From assembly GCA_031256015.1 (NCBI GenBank), contig JAIRRK010000095.1, forward strand, positions 1-17,202: a DNA stretch of 17,202 nt. Direction: 5' to 3'. The notes under the pieces were generated by a model. It saw only the letters and a list, made by a program, of their open reading frames with translations. It did not search any database and was not told the DNA's origin. Made by a program: the position numbers and the translations under genes. The stretch comes from Dysgonamonadaceae bacterium. Its GTDB lineage: Bacteria > Bacteroidota > Bacteroidia > Bacteroidales > Azobacteroidaceae. Shown here in pieces: positions 15,226 to 17,202 of the stretch (within the stretch, counting starts at the first letter, position 1; the number at the start of each line of letters is the position of its first letter).

Positions 15226-16359
15226 TTAGTCTTTCTTGCAACGGACGCTATACAGGTCCGACCGGTTGCCGTAGTAGTACCGGTTCACTCCCGTATTGTC
15301 GTGGGTCAAGTACCGGCCGCACGCGTACGTGTTATTGTAGGAACTACTCGACCAGAAGTACGCGTGCGTGCCGAAGTGGCGGCGGAAGGTACCATCGTCC
15401 TCGACTTCGAGGACGATGCCTACGAGCAAGGCGTCAAACCCGCCGACAGCGGCAAGCTTACTGGTACCATTGGTAGCGCTAGCGGTTTCTGTCACTTTAC
15501 TCGTGCTTTTCATCTTCCTCCCGAGAGGAGCATTGCGATAATTCATTGCCCCCCGGAAGCCGGACGTCATAGGACTTGGGTCCTCCGACGAATAAATATT
15601 CTTCTCAGCAGCAGCAATCACCTCCTCTAAATTGTTCCACTCCCAATCGCTTGGAAGATACCATCCGTCGGGGCAAACGCCCTGTACCTTTGGATGACCG
15701 GCGTCGTAGGACTTGTCGCTTTCGTTTATATTAGAGCTCCTGCCGTTCGTCGCCCCCGCCCAATTATACAATACACCCCACGACTTATTCCAATTGGTTT
15801 TAGCTGTCACTGTACTGTATGGCTGTTCGTTAGCTCCCGGATACCCATAATATTTACTAGTATAAGATATGTATACGCTGTGTGTATAACCGGTTACGTA
15901 ACGCAGATTCTCCAGCATCCATATACCCGCAGTACCGAAATTACCTGTAAGGTAGGTTTCATTGTCTCTGGGGTCGGTCAGTACACCCACTTCTCCCGGA
16001 ACGAGGGGGTCGAAGTCACCGTCACCAATCGCAAACGTTGTCCATTTCACGCCGTTCCACACGTAAAGGCCGCGGCCGGTATTTACGTTCGTATTGTAAA
16101 CTATCATCCCCGTAAGCTCGGTATTATTGTCCTGCTCACCGGCAATGCCTACGAAAACACCACCCGGTATCTTCTCCAAATCTGTCAGCGATACATTCGA
16201 CAGCAATAAGCCGCCCTTCGCCGTACTGTTCAAGTCCAATAACGTACCTTGTTTCGGGTCCGTCATTCCGCCTATCGTCACTTGCGCACGCACGGGTGCG
16301 CCAATCGTCAGCACTGCCATCAGTGCCGCTACACTTACATTTAATTGAATTTTCCTCAT
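15226..16359 (-). CDS. Secreted FISUMP-domain protein (Fibrobacter succinogenes major paralogous domain, 377 aa)
   Basis: Probably exported; biochemical role unknown. The C-type-lectin-like fold of this family often mediates binding. Signal peptide 1-25 (VRA-Q). Residues 26-110 carry a repeat region common in Bacteroidetes surface proteins (TIGG...LLDLNS...GGLLLS, then MIVYNT.....GLYVWNG..W). FISUMP domain about 135-377: WMLENLRYV, GVLYNWAGA (195-203), VCPDGWYLPSDWEWNNLE (228-245), AYFWSSS (333-339) and the terminal YSVRCKKD. The gene is more GC-rich than its neighbours (34 of 60 bases at 15241-15300 against 24 of 60 at 13861-13920 in rnr), hinting at transfer. No consensus promoter lies between it and the terminator at 16429-16472, so expression may depend on read-through from 16715-16748. 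Confidence 0.9.
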   Translation of the reverse strand: MRKIQLNVSVAALMAVLTIGAPVRAQVTIGGMTDPKQGTLLDLNSTAKGGLLLSNVSLTDLEKIPGGVFVGIAGEQDNNTELTGMIVYNTNVNTGRGLYVWNGVKWTTFAIGDGDFDPLVPGEVGVLTDPRDNETYLTGNFGTAGIWMLENLRYVTGYTHSVYISYTSKYYGYPGANEQPYSTVTAKTNWNKSWGVLYNWAGATNGRSSNINESDKSYDAGHPKVQGVCPDGWYLPSDWEWNNLEEVIAAAEKNIYSSEDPSPMTSGFRGAMNYRNAPLGRKMKSTSKVTETASATNGTSKLAAVGGFDALLVGIVLEVEDDGTFRRHFGTHAYFWSSSSYNNTYACGRYLTHDNTGVNRYYYGNRSDLYSVRCKKD

Positions 16360-16428
16360 AATATTAAAAATTAAAACTGATTGATATTTGTTTGTTCACT
16401 CGGTATAAGTCCGCCGCGAAGACGGAAC

Positions 16429-16472
16429 AAAAAAAGGGCCGTCGCCCGGTTATTGCAACCGGGGTCGGCCCT
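16429..16472 (-). terminator. Strong intrinsic terminator in the leader of the FISUMP gene
   Basis: AGGGCCG (16435-16441) pairs with CGGCCCT (16466-16472), and CCCGGTT (16445-16451) with AACCGGG (16457-16463). On the minus strand the stem is followed by seven T residues (16429-16435). It faces the FISUMP gene and ends 70 bases before its ATG, so it lies between the nearest consensus promoter and that gene. Confidence 0.85.
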
Positions 16473-16496
16473 AAGTGTGATGTTATGTGGTTTCCT

Positions 16497-16516
16497 CTAT
16501 TCGCTAACGCGAATAG
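16497..16516 (-). promoter_or_regulatory. Leader hairpin upstream of the terminator
   Basis: CTATTCGC (16497-16504) and GCGAATAG (16509-16516) form a perfect 8-bp stem with a 4-base loop. On the minus-strand transcript it follows by 2 bases the stop codon that ends the current reading frame of the Glu-Arg ORF. It may be part of an attenuation structure. Confidence 0.5.
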
Positions 16517-16518
16517 CG

Positions 16519-16671
<153 letters not shown>

Positions 16672-16714
16672 AATTGTTTATTATTTATTTTTATACGTTT
16701 TTTGTATCCGGTTG

Positions 16715-16748
16715 CAAAGCTAATAACTTTTTCTTAATATTTTGCAAA
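16715..16748 (-). promoter_or_regulatory. Promoter of repeat-tailed ORF copy 2 and possibly of the FISUMP gene
   Basis: On the minus strand, TTTG (16745-16748), 22 bases, then TAGCTTTG (16715-16722). The boxes, spacer and 44-base distance to the ATG are the same as at 354-387. The surrounding TGCAAAGCTAA...AACTTTTT is conserved between the two sites. Confidence 0.7.
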
Positions 16749-16789
16749 TTCAAGAGAAAAAATGAAGAAAAAGTTTATTTTTTTCTTCA

Positions 16790-16811
16790 AAGCTGCGCGT
16801 GGCGCAGTTTT
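16790..16811. terminator. Weak hairpin between the histidine kinase side and the copy 2 promoter
   Basis: CTGCGC (16793-16798) pairs with GCGCAG (16802-16807), extended by A-T pairs. It holds the same position as the hairpin at 426-454 in the other cassette. The T-run is better on the plus strand, so its direction is uncertain. Confidence 0.4.
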
Positions 16812-16814
16812 ATT

Positions 16815-17097
16815 CTTCTTCTTTGTCTTGATACAAAGAAGAAGCAAGAAAAATCAAGGCTTGGCTTTTCGGCGACCCGCTAGCGATTGGTCGGCTAAAA
16901 TCCGGAGAACTCGCTGCGCTCAAACAGCCCGGATTTCTTAACGCCGACTGCATCGAGCGGGTGCCCCGCCTGCAAAGCCTAGGCCGTTTTATTCCGCCAC
17001 ACTACTGCTGCACTGCTAATGCGTTTTGTTCGGTCGGACAATTCTTACTTATTCACTTTTAATTTTTAACTCTTTTCGCATCAAGGCAAAGAAGAAG
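16815..17097. mobile_element. 283-bp non-coding element with terminal inverted repeats (MITE-like)
   Basis: The left end CTTCTTCTTTGTCTTGAT (16815-16832) and right end ATCAAGGCAAAGAAGAAG (17080-17097) are inverted copies with one mismatch. The left end is also part of a perfect 12-bp hairpin (16815-16844). Inside, a long imperfect dyad spans 16875-16962: ACCCGCT/AGCGGGT, GTCGGC/GCCGAC and AAATCCGG/CCGGATTT. No coding capacity is seen. The interior (...ACTCGCTGCGCTCAAACAG...) resembles dispersed repeats I recall from many Bacteroidetes genomes. It occupies the space between the histidine kinase stop and the copy 2 promoter. Confidence 0.65.
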
Positions 17098-17113
17098 AAG
17101 GCCTATCAGGAAT

Positions 17114-17202
17114 CTAGCGAATAAACAGCGGTAAATTAAATAAAAACTCCAATCCGCCGGTTGTGCGATTCTTAACCGAAATGTTTCCTCCGTGAAATTC
17201 AA
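17114..17202 (-). CDS. Sensor histidine kinase, C-terminal end only
   Basis: The minus strand from the window edge reads 28 residues beginning EFHGGNISVKN and ending FNLPLFIR, then stop TAG at 17114-17116. HGG.I.V....GG..F.F.LP is the last glycine-rich (G2) part of the HATPase_c ATP-binding domain of two-component sensor kinases. The rest of the gene lies beyond the window. It is too short to tell which kinase family. Transcription from it would run toward the inverted-repeat element and the copy 2 cassette. Confidence 0.8.
   Translation of the reverse strand, partial: EFHGGNISVKNRTTGGLEFLFNLPLFIR

Noticed and set aside
14988..15630. Plus-strand ORFs of 162 and 109 residues rich in Arg/Thr
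   Set aside because: They are antisense shadows of the HU-like and FISUMP genes and lack a promoter or recognisable domain.

Overview
The window looks like a chromosomal segment of a Bacteroidales bacterium. The grounds are Bacteroidetes-type promoters (TTTG, about 20 bases, TAnnTTTG) before most genes, A/T-rich leaders without Shine-Dalgarno sites, a tRNA without an encoded CCA, a TamB/TamL outer-membrane assembly pair with the lipoprotein form of TamA, a secreted protein with a type IX secretion-like C-terminus, and a FISUMP (Fibrobacter succinogenes major paralogous domain) protein. I cannot resolve the family.

Layout. 1-310: 5' part of a minus-strand ORF whose tail is a 21-bp, seven-residue tandem repeat. 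311-628: its promoter, a hairpin and a short terminal-inverted-repeat element. 629-702: tRNA-Met(CAU). 913-4107 (minus): a large secreted multidomain protein followed by an 85-residue membrane-anchored small protein. 4342-5757 (plus): cardiolipin synthase. 5769-12482 (minus): tamB-tamL operon. 12606-14753 (plus): RNase R, divergent from tamB. 14774-14979: half of the inverted-repeat element, a terminator and a 23-bp palindromic repeat. 14972-15166 and 15226-16359 (minus): an internally deleted HU-related protein and a FISUMP protein, both more GC-rich than the rest. 16429-17097: a terminator, a (CT)23 tract lying inside a second small ORF, its promoter, and a full 283-bp inverted-repeat element. 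17114-17202 (minus): the C-terminus of a sensor histidine kinase.

The conserved genes handle envelope biogenesis (cls, tamB, tamL) and RNA turnover (rnr).

The unusual part is a pair of related cassettes at the two ends. Each has an inverted-repeat element, then a promoter with identical geometry (TTTG-N22-TAGCTTTG, 44 bases to the ATG), then a small ORF. The first 30 codons of the two ORFs align without gaps; their tails are unrelated and repetitive. In the right-hand cassette the tail is a (GA)23 dinucleotide tract (Glu-Arg repeat). Its length fixes the downstream frame: 23 or 24 units stop translation before two hairpins, while 22 units would carry ribosomes through an intrinsic terminator to a stop 4 bases before the FISUMP start codon. 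I propose this as a phase-variable, translation-coupled attenuator controlling a surface or secreted protein. The sequence supports the layout; the mechanism is inference.
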